Source: Cyclobacterium plantarum
GTDB lineage: Bacteria > Bacteroidota > Bacteroidia > Cytophagales > Cyclobacteriaceae
Assembly: GCF_011290685.1 (NCBI RefSeq)
Contig: NZ_JAANYN010000004.1
Span: forward strand, 372,001 to 436,000
Direction: 5' to 3'
DNA length: 64,000 nt
Positions 18,028-27,245 of this stretch are shown in pieces; position 1 is the stretch's first letter; each line of letters begins with the position of its first letter. The notes beneath the pieces were generated by a model. It was given only the letters and a program-made list of their open reading frames with translations. It was not told the origin of the DNA and did not search any database. The position numbers and the translations under genes are program-made.

Positions 18028-18176
18028 TGCCTATAGAAATCAAAGAGTTGCACATTAAAATTCATGTGGACGATCCCGGAAAGAAAAAAAATGGGAATGT
18101 TACGGGAAAAGAGGAATTGGTAGCCCAGTGTGTGGAACAGGTCATGGAAATCCTGAGGCTTCAAAATGAAAGATAA
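18027..18176 (+). CDS. Small eCIS protein, DUF5908 (Afp6/Pvc6 position)
   Basis: 49 residues, too short for most gene callers. It starts MPIEIKELHIKIHV and ends with the helix LVAQCVEQVMEILRLQNER. The MPIEI(K/R)EL(H/V)I opening is typical of DUF5908 proteins found between tube and LysM genes in eCIS loci. ATG at 18024 is a one-codon longer alternative that overlaps the tube stop. The next gene starts directly after its TAA. The family's function is unknown; a small baseplate or assembly factor is plausible. Confidence 0.8.
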   Translation: MPIEIKELHIKIHVDDPGKKKNGNVTGKEELVAQCVEQVMEILRLQNER

Positions 18177-18872
18177 ATGAGCGAAGGTAAATTGGAGAAA
18201 TTGAAATTGGTGGCTTACAGTGACCCTGAGTTTAACGAAAAGGTGGCTGATGGAGAATTTACGACCCTGCTGAATCCTGAGAAATACATTTATCAATATA
18301 AAATAGATCAAAATGAGGACCAGGCTCCGGGTACCAGTGCCGCTCCAACCAGGTTCAACAAGAAGCTTCCCGAAGAACTGGATTTAGAATTCCTTTTCGA
18401 CCGCACTGGAGTGGTTCCGGGAAAGGAAGCTACCGAAGATGGCGTGATTGATGATATCGAACACTTCAAAAAAGTAATCCTGGATTACAATGGCGATCAG
18501 CACAAACCCAATTATGTGATGATTTCCTGGGGCAGCCTGCTTTTCAAGGGATGTCTGACCGAGATGACTTTGGAGTTCAAGCTATTTAGGGCAGATGGTA
18601 CACCCCTCAGGGCTTTGGCAAAAGCCAAATTCAAAGGTTTTGTTGAAGATAACCTGCGTGCCGCCAAAGAAAACAACAGTTCGCCGGACCTGACCCATTT
18701 CAGGGTCGTAAAGGCGGGTGAAAATCTTTCTTTGATGTCGCAAAGGATATACGGAGATCCAAAATATTACCTGGAAGTAGCCAGAGTTAATAAGCTGATC
18801 AATTTCAGAAGCCTCAAACCCGGGCAGGTACTCTATTTTCCACCTCTACAAAAACAAGCCAATGCCCAATAA
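18177..18872 (+). CDS. eCIS LysM tube-baseplate adaptor (Afp7/Pvc7-like)
   Basis: 231 residues. The N-terminal 170 residues form the tube-adaptor domain (LLNPEKYIYQYKI; LDLEFLFDRTG; VMISWGSLLFKGCLTEM). A LysM domain occupies about 178-225 (FRVVKAGENLSLMSQRIYGD ... LKPGQVLYFPP). In PVC-type particles this protein joins the first tube ring to the spike. The last 11 bases overlap the start of the spike gene, implying coupled translation. Confidence 0.92.
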   Translation: MSEGKLEKLKLVAYSDPEFNEKVADGEFTTLLNPEKYIYQYKIDQNEDQAPGTSAAPTRFNKKLPEELDLEFLFDRTGVVPGKEATEDGVIDDIEHFKKVILDYNGDQHKPNYVMISWGSLLFKGCLTEMTLEFKLFRADGTPLRALAKAKFKGFVEDNLRAAKENNSSPDLTHFRVVKAGENLSLMSQRIYGDPKYYLEVARVNKLINFRSLKPGQVLYFPPLQKQANAQ

Positions 18873-20607
18873 CAATGTGATACAAACCAGTAGAAGTTCA
18901 GATTTAGTCACTTTTGATTTGATTATTGAAGGAGACACCTTACCGGATACTGTCCATGTGCAAAGTATTGTTGTCCAAAAGGAAATCAATCGGATTCCCT
19001 ATGCAAAAATAAGTATTGTAGATGGAGATGTTTCACTTAGTGACTTTCCTTTAAGCAATGAGGATACCTTTATTCCCGGAAATGAAATAGAAGTTTTGGC
19101 AGGATACCATTCGGACAACGAATCCATCTTCAAAGGGATAATCGTCAACCATAAACTCAGGGTCAGGGATGGCAGGCAGGAATTGGTAATTGAGTGCAGG
19201 GACAAAGCCTATAAAATGCACGTTAACCGCAGTTCGGGATATTTCTATGATCAAAAGGACAGTGATCTGATGGAGCAATTGATTTCCCGAAATGGATTGG
19301 AGGCTGAAGTAGCCGCCACCAATTTTACCCATCCCGAATTGACCCAATACCAGTGTACAGATTGGGATTTTCTGGTAACAAGGGCTCAGGCCAATGGAAG
19401 GATTGTTTTGGTAGAAGGGGGAAAGGTACTGGTCACCGAGCCCGATTTAGCACAGGATAGCCTGGAGACGGTTACTTTTGGCGCCAATATACTGGAATTT
19501 GATGCAGAAATAGATGCCAGGAATCAGGTGGAAAGTGTGTCTACACAAGCCTGGAATTCGGCAGACCAGGTAATGGAAAAAATTGAAGCCAATGATCCAG
19601 GAATAAGTCTAAATGGCAACCTTTCTCCTTCAAACCTGGCAGATCGCATGGGTTTGGGTCCAATTGAACTCCGAAATGGAGGAAGAATTGCCGAAGTAAG
19701 TCTTCAGGACTGGGCGGATTCAAAGTGGCTAATACAGCAATTATCCAAAATCAGAGGCAGGGTCAAATTTCAGGGGATTCCGCAAGCAGCGCCAGGTAAA
19801 TTAATTGATCTCAGCGGGGTAGGTAATAGATTCTCTGGTAAGGCTTTTGTATCAGGTGTCATGCATCAGTTGGCGGCGGGAAATTGGCTGGTAGATGTGC
19901 AATTCGGAATGGATCCTGAATGGTTTTCGGAAAAATTCCCAATTCATGCCCAACCTGCCTCAGGTCTGTTTGGAGCAGTTAAAGGCCTGCAGATCGGAAA
20001 GGTGTCCCAACTACAGGACGACCCCGAGGGAGAGGACAGGATAATGGTGACCTTACCCGTTATTAATGGAGAAGAACAAGGGATTTGGTGTCGGTTGGCC
20101 TGTTTGGATGCCGGCAATGAAAGAGGCATAGTATTCCGTCCTGAAATTGAAGACGAGGTAATCGTTGGATTTATCAATGAAGACCCCAATCAGGCAGTTG
20201 TTTTGGGCTCCCTTCACAGCAGTAAAAATCCGGCTCCCATAGCCCTTGCAGATGATAACCATCAAAAGGGCTATGTGTCACGTGAAGGGATAAAGATTCT
20301 GTTTGATGATGAAAAGGCAGCGGTCACTATTGAAACGCCAAAGGGAAAAAAGTTTTCCCTGGATGATGATGCTGACCAGATGGAGATGAGCGATGACCAC
20401 GGTAATACAGTAATCCTCAATGCCGATGGCATTGAAGTGGAAAGTGCGGGTGACCTGATCCTGAAGTGCAGTGGTGACCTGAGTTTGGAGGGTACCAATG
20501 TTAAGGTCAGGGCCCAGGCAGAATTTACCGCTGAGGGATCGGCCGGGTCTACGGTTTCCAGTAGTGCGACTACTACCATTAAAGGATCTTTGATACAAAT
20601 AAATTAA
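18862..20607 (+). CDS. eCIS central spike, VgrG/gpV-like (Afp8/Pvc8)
   Basis: 581 residues. The first 350 residues are gp27/gpD-like hub modules (HVQSIVVQKEINRIPYAKIS; EVLAGYHSDNESIFKGIIVN). An OB-fold of the gpV/VgrG type starts near 377 (GKVSQLQDDPEGEDRIMVTL ... VLGSLHSSKNPAP). The C-terminus is a run of short beta repeats rich in Gly and Ser (GDLILKCSGDLSLEGTNVKV) that forms the spike needle. It acts as a trimer at the baseplate centre and carries the PAAR tip encoded next. Confidence 0.93.
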   Translation: MPNNNVIQTSRSSDLVTFDLIIEGDTLPDTVHVQSIVVQKEINRIPYAKISIVDGDVSLSDFPLSNEDTFIPGNEIEVLAGYHSDNESIFKGIIVNHKLRVRDGRQELVIECRDKAYKMHVNRSSGYFYDQKDSDLMEQLISRNGLEAEVAATNFTHPELTQYQCTDWDFLVTRAQANGRIVLVEGGKVLVTEPDLAQDSLETVTFGANILEFDAEIDARNQVESVSTQAWNSADQVMEKIEANDPGISLNGNLSPSNLADRMGLGPIELRNGGRIAEVSLQDWADSKWLIQQLSKIRGRVKFQGIPQAAPGKLIDLSGVGNRFSGKAFVSGVMHQLAAGNWLVDVQFGMDPEWFSEKFPIHAQPASGLFGAVKGLQIGKVSQLQDDPEGEDRIMVTLPVINGEEQGIWCRLACLDAGNERGIVFRPEIEDEVIVGFINEDPNQAVVLGSLHSSKNPAPIALADDNHQKGYVSREGIKILFDDEKAAVTIETPKGKKFSLDDDADQMEMSDDHGNTVILNADGIEVESAGDLILKCSGDLSLEGTNVKVRAQAEFTAEGSAGSTVSSSATTTIKGSLIQIN

Positions 20608-20613
20608 TATAAA

Positions 20614-20907
20614 ATGGGAATGCCAGCAGCAAGAATTACAGACATGCACATTTGCCCCATGGTCAATCCCGGAGGGGTTCCGCATGTAGGTGGGCCAGTA
20701 ATGCCCCCTGGTGAGCCAACGGTATTAATTGGAGGAATGCCTGCTGCGAGGGTAGGAGATATGGCCACCTGTTCCGGACCACCGGATAGCATTGTGGCCG
20801 GTTCTGCTACTGTAATGATTGGTGGCATGCCTGCAGCAAGAATGGGAGACAGCACCTCACATGGAGGGTCCATTGTGGCGGGTTTAGCAACTGTTCTGAT
20901 TGGATAA
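20614..20907 (+). CDS. PAAR-repeat spike tip protein (Afp10/Pvc10-like)
   Basis: 97 residues with repeated MPAARxxD units (MPAARITDMHICP, MPAARVGDMATC, MPAARMGDSTSHGG) and His/Cys residues suited to bind the structural metal ion. PAAR proteins sharpen the tip of VgrG spikes. There is no C-terminal toxin extension, so this copy is purely structural. It begins six bases after the spike gene. Confidence 0.95.
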   Translation: MGMPAARITDMHICPMVNPGGVPHVGGPVMPPGEPTVLIGGMPAARVGDMATCSGPPDSIVAGSATVMIGGMPAARMGDSTSHGGSIVAGLATVLIG

Positions 20908-20921
20908 AAAAACAGGTGAAC

Positions 20922-21332
20922 ATGGAAGATGAAATGGAATTTTTAGGTACGGGATGGAGCTTTCCTCCTGCCTTCAATGATAAGTCCGAATCGGTAGAAA
21001 TGAGTTTCGGGGTCACAGATATTCAGGAAAGCCTTTGGATTCTTTTGTCCACCCGGCTTGGGGAGCGGGTAATGCAACCCAAATATGGCTGCCAGTTGGA
21101 TGAATTGCAGTTCAGCCCCCTGAACCGGACCACTATTACTTATGTGTCTGAATTGATCCGTACTGCCATCTTGTACCATGAACCGCGTATTGAAGTGGAA
21201 AAAATTGACATCACAGAAGAAGAAATGGTCGAAGGTAAGGTATTGATCCATTTAACCTACATGGTACGAGGTACCAATTCCAGGTTCAACCTGGTCTATC
21301 CCTATTACCTCAATGAAGGAAATGCCAACTAA
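20922..21332 (+). CDS. Baseplate wedge protein, GPW/gp25-like (Afp9/Pvc9)
   Basis: 136 residues from ATG at 20922; GTG at 20916 would add two. ESLWILLSTRLGERVMQPKYG is the conserved gp25/GPW core (about residues 37-57), followed by a C-terminal beta part (VHIL-like VLIHLTYMVRGTNSRFNLVYP). gp25 nucleates sheath polymerisation at the baseplate. The order PAAR then gp25 is swapped compared with PVC. Confidence 0.92.
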   Translation: MEDEMEFLGTGWSFPPAFNDKSESVEMSFGVTDIQESLWILLSTRLGERVMQPKYGCQLDELQFSPLNRTTITYVSELIRTAILYHEPRIEVEKIDITEEEMVEGKVLIHLTYMVRGTNSRFNLVYPYYLNEGNAN

Positions 21333-21337
21333 AACAC

Positions 21338-24300
21338 ATGCAACCGGAAAACCTGCACATATTGAAATTATTATGGAGGAAGGGCAGCTCACAAGCTGAT
21401 AGAAATCTTTCAGCACTTGATCCTGACAATATAGAGTTGATGGGTCTGGAAGTGGAAGATTGGTTGCTTTTTGCCCATAATTTTGCCCGGTTTTTGCCTT
21501 ATTTTCCTAAAATCAGTTCCCCTGTAATCCACAAAGACTGGCAACTATTTTTCAAGGAGTTAATCGATATACAGGAGCTGCCAGAAAAGGGTTCCACCGC
21601 TTACCGGGATTTACAAAAGTCCATAGCATCCAAATTAGAGGCTTTCTCCGCCTCTGCTGATTTGGCCCCCCATATGACCCTACTAGTTGCTTTTCTTGAA
21701 CTTTTGGGCTATTCAAAGGACCACATAAATGGAATTACCAAAAGGCACCTTGATTTTTATTATTCCACTGTTTTGAATATCCCCAGAAAAGCACCCCAGG
21801 CTGATGAAACCTTCCTGCTGATTGAAGCATCCAAAAGCCCTGCGGTTTTCCTTCCTGAAGGGGAGCTTTTCGATGCAGGGAAGGACGAAAAAGGAATTGC
21901 CAGGTATTATAGCAGTACCCGGGGATTTTCTCCCAATCTGGCCCAGGTGGCCCACTTGAAAAACAGATGGGTAGACGAGGCTGGCAAGAAAATAAGGATC
22001 AGTCAGGTGGCGAATTCTCTTGATGGCAGAGGCGAACCTTTCAAATCGGAAACTTCGGGATGGTGGCCATTTGGACATCAGCTGGGTACAGCGGATTTTC
22101 CGGAATTGGCCCCGGCCACCTTCGGTTTTGGTCTTGCTTTTCCTTCCCTGCGAGCCGCTGCCACAGCGGACAGATATTTTAAATTTGAGTTTGAATTCAC
22201 AAAAAAATTGGCTTTTTCCGGTGAAGCCAGTGATATCCCTGAAATTTTAACCGCTCATCTGAGTGGGGAAAAAGGGTGGATCACTTTGACCCCATCCAAT
22301 CATCCTGAAGTCGGGCTCAGCTGTTCGGTTACCGAAAACCAATTGGGTATCGTTATTCATCTGGGGAAAGAACAGCCCTCTCTGGTCTCGCAGGATGAAA
22401 AAATTCATGGCCAAATCGTAGGGGAGGGCTCCCCCATCATTTGGTTTGATTTGACTGTCGGAATCCCAAAAACCTTTAAATGGATCAAAGCACTGGGAGA
22501 ATCACCGGTCAAAAAGGTCAAGGTCAAATCTAAATACAAAGGTATTCAGCAACCTGTTTTGGAGTCCGATCTGGGTATACTCAATCCATCCAAACCCTTT
22601 CAGCCTTTTGGCAGTGTTCCCAAAAAAGGCAGCAGCTTTTATATTAAATATCCGGAATGGGATTACAAGCAACCAAAAAGCATTTCTATAAAAGGAAAAT
22701 GGTCCAACACGCCGGATAAATCCACAGAAAAACCTCCCCAACATTTTAAGCATTGGTATTTTGGATACCGTGATTTAGGGGAGAACTATTTAAGCAAAGA
22801 CAATTATTTTTCCCAACATTTCAAACCGGTAACAACCTTGGCCGAACCCATTAAAATGTTTTTGTTGCAGCCCACTGGGTTAAAAGCTCCCTTGTTGGAC
22901 AAAAAGATCAAGGTAAATGACGATCCGGAAAATTTAATTGTCGATGGGGATGATTATTTTAAAGCCAGTATTTCTTTAGGTGATGGAAACAACTGGACCA
23001 ATTACACCGGCTCCAAAGCACTTTTCGAGGAGAATTCGGGCAATTACAGTACTTCAATAGCCATCTCCCCAAAACCTGGTAAAACAGAGATCGATGCCAG
23101 GGGAGGGGTTAAAATTTCCCTCTTACAGTCTTTTCTGCATGAACTTTACCCAAGGTTGTATGCTTTGGCCATGGCCAGTGACCAGCCTGAAACGCCCATC
23201 CCCAACGAACCCTATACCCCACTTATGGAAAGTCTGGAAGTGGATTTTGATTGTGAAGTAACTTATGATTTAACTACTAATTCAGCACAAGATTTACAAT
23301 TGTTTCTTAGGGATGATTTTGGCTACCTGGAGGAGCAAAAAACGAAAAAAGAGGGCATTGCTCATGTAAAGGAAAAGCAACCTTATCTACTGTCTTTCCC
23401 AGGCTCGGGAGGAGAACTTTTTGTGGGGATTGAAAATCTGGAAAAGAACCAGCAACTGTCCCTATTATTTCAGGTGCTGGAAGGAAGTGAAAACCCCCAG
23501 CATGCGGATTTTTCCGAAGAAAATACCCTTTCCTGGGCAGTCCTGGTGGATAATTACTGGAAACCTCTGAGCAAGGATCAGATCGTTTCCAATCAAACGG
23601 AAAACCTGCTTCAATCCGGAATTATCGTTTTGAATTTACCTCAGGAAGCACTTGAAAGTCAAACCAGAATGCCCGGCGAATTTACCTGGATCAGGCTTAA
23701 ATCAATGGCTCCCTATGATGCGACCAGCCGGGTATTGGGCGTTTTTGCGCAGGCGGTAAAAGTGAAATTTCAGGACCGGGGAAATGAACTCAAACATCTT
23801 CAGGATGGCTTGCCTGCCGGTACTATCGGTAAAATGGCAGAACGAAAAGCGGGAGTCAAGGCCGTAAGTCAACCCTATAATACATTTGGGGGGAAAGCCC
23901 CGGAGACTGATAAAAAATTCTATACCAGGGTCAGCGAACGCCTGAGACATAAAAACCGGGCTGTTTCCCTATGGGATTATGAACACCTGGTGCTCCAGGA
24001 ATTCCCGGAAGTTTACAAGGTGAAATGTTTGAACCATACCTGTGAAAAATCTCACCTTTCGCCAGGGCAGGTAACGCTGATCACCGTGCCCGACACGGTG
24101 AATAAAAACGTATACGATTTGTTTCAACCAACGCTTAGCGCGTCCAAATTAAATCAGATCAAAGTTTTCCTGGAAGCAAAAATATCCCCTCAGGTGAAAC
24201 TCACTGTAATGAATCCTCTGTATGAGGAAATTAGCATCAAGGTGGTGGTGAGTTTTAAGTCAGGACTGGACAAAGCCTATTATTCCAACTTTATGGAAGA

Positions 24301-24544
24301 AGACATTATTCATCATTTGGCACCCTGGACTGCTGAAAACAGGCAGGCCATTGATTTCAGCAATCATTTCAACTTTAGCGGTTTGATTTACTTTATTGAG
24401 AAGTTGGATTATGTGGACTTTATACAGCAACTCAGGGTATTTAAAGATGGAATAGAAACTTCAAAAGAAATATTACCCAAAAGCCCCAGGCATATTTTGG
24501 TATCTGCCAAATCACACGATATCATTTTGTACGGATCCAATTGA
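21338..24544 (+). CDS. Baseplate J-like protein (Afp11/Pvc11-like)
   Basis: 1068 residues, starting five bases after the gp25 stop. The region about 850-900 (YTRVSERLRHKNRAVSLWDYEHLVLQEFPEVYKVK, split here for description) and the C-terminal VKLTVMNPLYEEISIKVVV are typical of gpJ/gp47-type wedge proteins. The central 600 residues are beta-rich and poorly conserved. It should form the baseplate wedge together with the next gene product. Family assignment rests on the C-terminal third plus gene order. Confidence 0.82.
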   Translation: MQPENLHILKLLWRKGSSQADRNLSALDPDNIELMGLEVEDWLLFAHNFARFLPYFPKISSPVIHKDWQLFFKELIDIQELPEKGSTAYRDLQKSIASKLEAFSASADLAPHMTLLVAFLELLGYSKDHINGITKRHLDFYYSTVLNIPRKAPQADETFLLIEASKSPAVFLPEGELFDAGKDEKGIARYYSSTRGFSPNLAQVAHLKNRWVDEAGKKIRISQVANSLDGRGEPFKSETSGWWPFGHQLGTADFPELAPATFGFGLAFPSLRAAATADRYFKFEFEFTKKLAFSGEASDIPEILTAHLSGEKGWITLTPSNHPEVGLSCSVTENQLGIVIHLGKEQPSLVSQDEKIHGQIVGEGSPIIWFDLTVGIPKTFKWIKALGESPVKKVKVKSKYKGIQQPVLESDLGILNPSKPFQPFGSVPKKGSSFYIKYPEWDYKQPKSISIKGKWSNTPDKSTEKPPQHFKHWYFGYRDLGENYLSKDNYFSQHFKPVTTLAEPIKMFLLQPTGLKAPLLDKKIKVNDDPENLIVDGDDYFKASISLGDGNNWTNYTGSKALFEENSGNYSTSIAISPKPGKTEIDARGGVKISLLQSFLHELYPRLYALAMASDQPETPIPNEPYTPLMESLEVDFDCEVTYDLTTNSAQDLQLFLRDDFGYLEEQKTKKEGIAHVKEKQPYLLSFPGSGGELFVGIENLEKNQQLSLLFQVLEGSENPQHADFSEENTLSWAVLVDNYWKPLSKDQIVSNQTENLLQSGIIVLNLPQEALESQTRMPGEFTWIRLKSMAPYDATSRVLGVFAQAVKVKFQDRGNELKHLQDGLPAGTIGKMAERKAGVKAVSQPYNTFGGKAPETDKKFYTRVSERLRHKNRAVSLWDYEHLVLQEFPEVYKVKCLNHTCEKSHLSPGQVTLITVPDTVNKNVYDLFQPTLSASKLNQIKVFLEAKISPQVKLTVMNPLYEEISIKVVVSFKSGLDKAYYSNFMEEDIIHHLAPWTAENRQAIDFSNHFNFSGLIYFIEKLDYVDFIQQLRVFKDGIETSKEILPKSPRHILVSAKSHDIILYGSN

Positions 24545-24552
24545 TTTGACCA

Positions 24553-27234
24553 ATGATGAATTCCAAAACATATGGCCCTATTTCTAAAGATGTCCACAGC
24601 AAGGATGATCTGGATTTTCAATTTCTAAGGAAGGAGGGAATTTCGAGGATTCAAAAGCTGGGTTCCGGCCTATGGACTGACTATAATGCCCATGATCCGG
24701 GGGTTACCATTTTGGAGGTTTTGTGTTATGCCATCACAGATTTGGGATACCGGCTTTCTTTACCTGTGCAGGATTTACTTTTTGAGGGGGATAAGAAGAG
24801 TTTTCTGAAGGATCATTTTCACCTGGGTCCGGATGTTCTGCCTTGTAAAGCCTTAACCGAACTGGATTACAGAATGCTTTTCATCGATTTGAAGGGAGTT
24901 CGCAATTGTTGGCTTGAACCTTATCAGCAGACCCTTTATGCAGATTGCAAAAACCTTAAAATGTCCTACCATCCGGAGGTTTTGGAGGGGATAGCGTCCA
25001 AAGACAGTCGTTCTTTTGACCTTAAGGGGCTGCACCGCATCCTGGTAGATGTAGAGGAGGAAGTGTCGGTGGAATCGGTTAAGAATAGAATCAGGAAAAG
25101 CTATCATGAAAACAGGAATTTATGTGAGGATCTGGTAGAAGTTGTGGCTGTAGATGAGCATCCGATTCAGGTTTGTGCCATAATTGAGCTGGAATCGGAG
25201 GCAGATGAGGAGTGGATTGCAGCCTCCATTGACCAGGGCATCAGGCAATATTTTTCTCCGGATATCCGGTTTTATTCCTTTAGTGAAATGCTTGAAAAGG
25301 GATATACTACAGATCAGATATTTGAAGGACCTGCCTTGAAACATGGGTTTTTGGATCCCAAGGAGGTAAAGCAAGCTTCCCTTAGAAAAGAAATCCGGCA
25401 ATCTGATATTATTCAATTGATCATGGACCTGGAGGGGGTTACGGCCATCAAGGAGATCAGGATCAACCACTGTGAGCAAGAAAATGAAGATGGAGGATGG
25501 GTCATCCCAGTGGATCCCGGAAAAAAACCTGTGCTTTGCGACAAAAGTAAATTCAACTTTTTTAAAGGTTTATTGCCGGTAAATGTGAATCAAGAACGGG
25601 TGGCCAATTACAAGGAGGTATTGAGAAAGGAACAATACGATTTGCAATATGGGGTGAAGGAAAAGGGTTATTCTTTACCAGAACCCTACAGTTATCCATT
25701 GGGAGAATATGCAAGTATCCGCAATGACTTTCCGGAAGTATATGGGGTGGGTCCCATTGGATTGCCCGAAACGGTTGACCCGGCGCGGAAAAGAAAGGCC
25801 AATCAACTGAAGGCTTATTTGTCCTTCTTTGACCAGGTATTGGTCAGTTATTTCCAACACCTGTCTCAGGTAAAATCCTTATTATCAGTTTTTACAACCT
25901 CTGAAAAAACTTATTTCACCAGAGCGGTGACAGATATTGGAGACCATAATGAATTTTTGGTAGAGGGGTATACAACCGGGGACCTGAATGAGGAATTATT
26001 TGCTGCCTTCGATGAAGCCAATGCAAGGAACCAGAAAATCAAGGATCATCTTCTGGCCAGGTTTGCAGAGAAATTCAGTGACTATGCTTTTTTAATGAAA
26101 AAGATCTATGGAACGGGTATTGACCAGCAAGTGCTGGATACCAAGTCCTTTTTTTTAAAAGAGTATGGAAAAATAAGTGTAGAAAGGTCCACGGCCATGA
26201 ATTATTACCAGCAACCTTTAAACCGTATCTGGGACAGCGACAATACTTCTGGATTCGAAAAAAGAGTGGCCTTATTGGCTGGGATAAGAAATTTTATGCG
26301 GAAAAACCTGGCCAGATCCTTCGTCGAGATTTATCCACTTACTAATGCTCAGGGCGACAAGGTGTACCGCTGGAGGATCTATGACCATAACAGAAGCATT
26401 TTATTGACGGCAACTGAAGAATACCCTAGCCGAACTGCTGCCCATAAAGAAATTTACCTGGTAATTCAATTGGTGAAAGGTTTTTCCAGGGAAGAAATCA
26501 GTGCTTTTTTTGATGGGTTAGAAGAAATTCCGGAGACTCCGTTTTCTCTGGGCTGTTTTCGCATCACACAGTCTCCATCGGGAAGGTTTTCTTTCAGCAT
26601 CATTGATCCGTCCATTACTGACACTGATGACCCGGACTATATTATCGCCAGCCAATACAGGTATTATGCCTTTCAGAACTTTCCACAGGCAATCCTTTCA
26701 TTTAAAGATTTTATGGATCGTGAATTTGATGATGAAGGCTTATTTTTGGTAGAAAACATCTTGTTGAGGCCCAATATCGATGAGGAAGATGACACAAATA
26801 ACACCTTTTTACCCTTTTGTAAAGAAGATTGTCAGGTAGGAAATTGCCTGGATCCCTATTCTTTCAGGGTAACGATGGTTTTACCTGGAAATACCTTTCG
26901 TTTTGCGGATAGGGATTTCAGGGATTTTTTGGAAAACCTGATCAGGGAGGAGTTACCGGCCCACATCCTGGCAAAAATATGTTGGATTGGAAGAGCCAAT
27001 ACCGGAGATCTAGACCAGGAAGACCAGCTGTCACTCTTTGAAGAGGCCTACCTGGAATTTTTAAAGGGTTTAAGCCAGGGAACATATGAAAATCACGGAC
27101 AATTTATAAAAATACTTTCCGAATTGCGCTCCATTTATCCCACAGGCACATTGTATAATTGTGAAGAAGAGAATGAAAGCAATGCATTGCGGGATAGCAT
27201 CATATTAGGAAGAACAAATTTAGGTACCATTTAA
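24553..27234 (+). CDS. Large baseplate protein (Afp12/Pvc12-like)
   Basis: 893 residues. The N-terminal motif LWTDYNAHDPGVTILEVLCY (from about residue 43) is the variant of the baseplate-wedge signature (W-T-D-x-N-x-H-D-P-G-I-T) seen in eCIS and related tail proteins. The rest has no recognised domain, apart from a Cys-rich stretch near 760 (FCKEDCQVGNCLD) that might bind a metal. It lies eight bases after the gpJ gene, in the place of Afp12. A baseplate periphery role is likely. Confidence 0.78.
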   Translation: MMNSKTYGPISKDVHSKDDLDFQFLRKEGISRIQKLGSGLWTDYNAHDPGVTILEVLCYAITDLGYRLSLPVQDLLFEGDKKSFLKDHFHLGPDVLPCKALTELDYRMLFIDLKGVRNCWLEPYQQTLYADCKNLKMSYHPEVLEGIASKDSRSFDLKGLHRILVDVEEEVSVESVKNRIRKSYHENRNLCEDLVEVVAVDEHPIQVCAIIELESEADEEWIAASIDQGIRQYFSPDIRFYSFSEMLEKGYTTDQIFEGPALKHGFLDPKEVKQASLRKEIRQSDIIQLIMDLEGVTAIKEIRINHCEQENEDGGWVIPVDPGKKPVLCDKSKFNFFKGLLPVNVNQERVANYKEVLRKEQYDLQYGVKEKGYSLPEPYSYPLGEYASIRNDFPEVYGVGPIGLPETVDPARKRKANQLKAYLSFFDQVLVSYFQHLSQVKSLLSVFTTSEKTYFTRAVTDIGDHNEFLVEGYTTGDLNEELFAAFDEANARNQKIKDHLLARFAEKFSDYAFLMKKIYGTGIDQQVLDTKSFFLKEYGKISVERSTAMNYYQQPLNRIWDSDNTSGFEKRVALLAGIRNFMRKNLARSFVEIYPLTNAQGDKVYRWRIYDHNRSILLTATEEYPSRTAAHKEIYLVIQLVKGFSREEISAFFDGLEEIPETPFSLGCFRITQSPSGRFSFSIIDPSITDTDDPDYIIASQYRYYAFQNFPQAILSFKDFMDREFDDEGLFLVENILLRPNIDEEDDTNNTFLPFCKEDCQVGNCLDPYSFRVTMVLPGNTFRFADRDFRDFLENLIREELPAHILAKICWIGRANTGDLDQEDQLSLFEEAYLEFLKGLSQGTYENHGQFIKILSELRSIYPTGTLYNCEEENESNALRDSIILGRTNLGTI

Positions 27235-27245
27235 TCCCAACGGCC

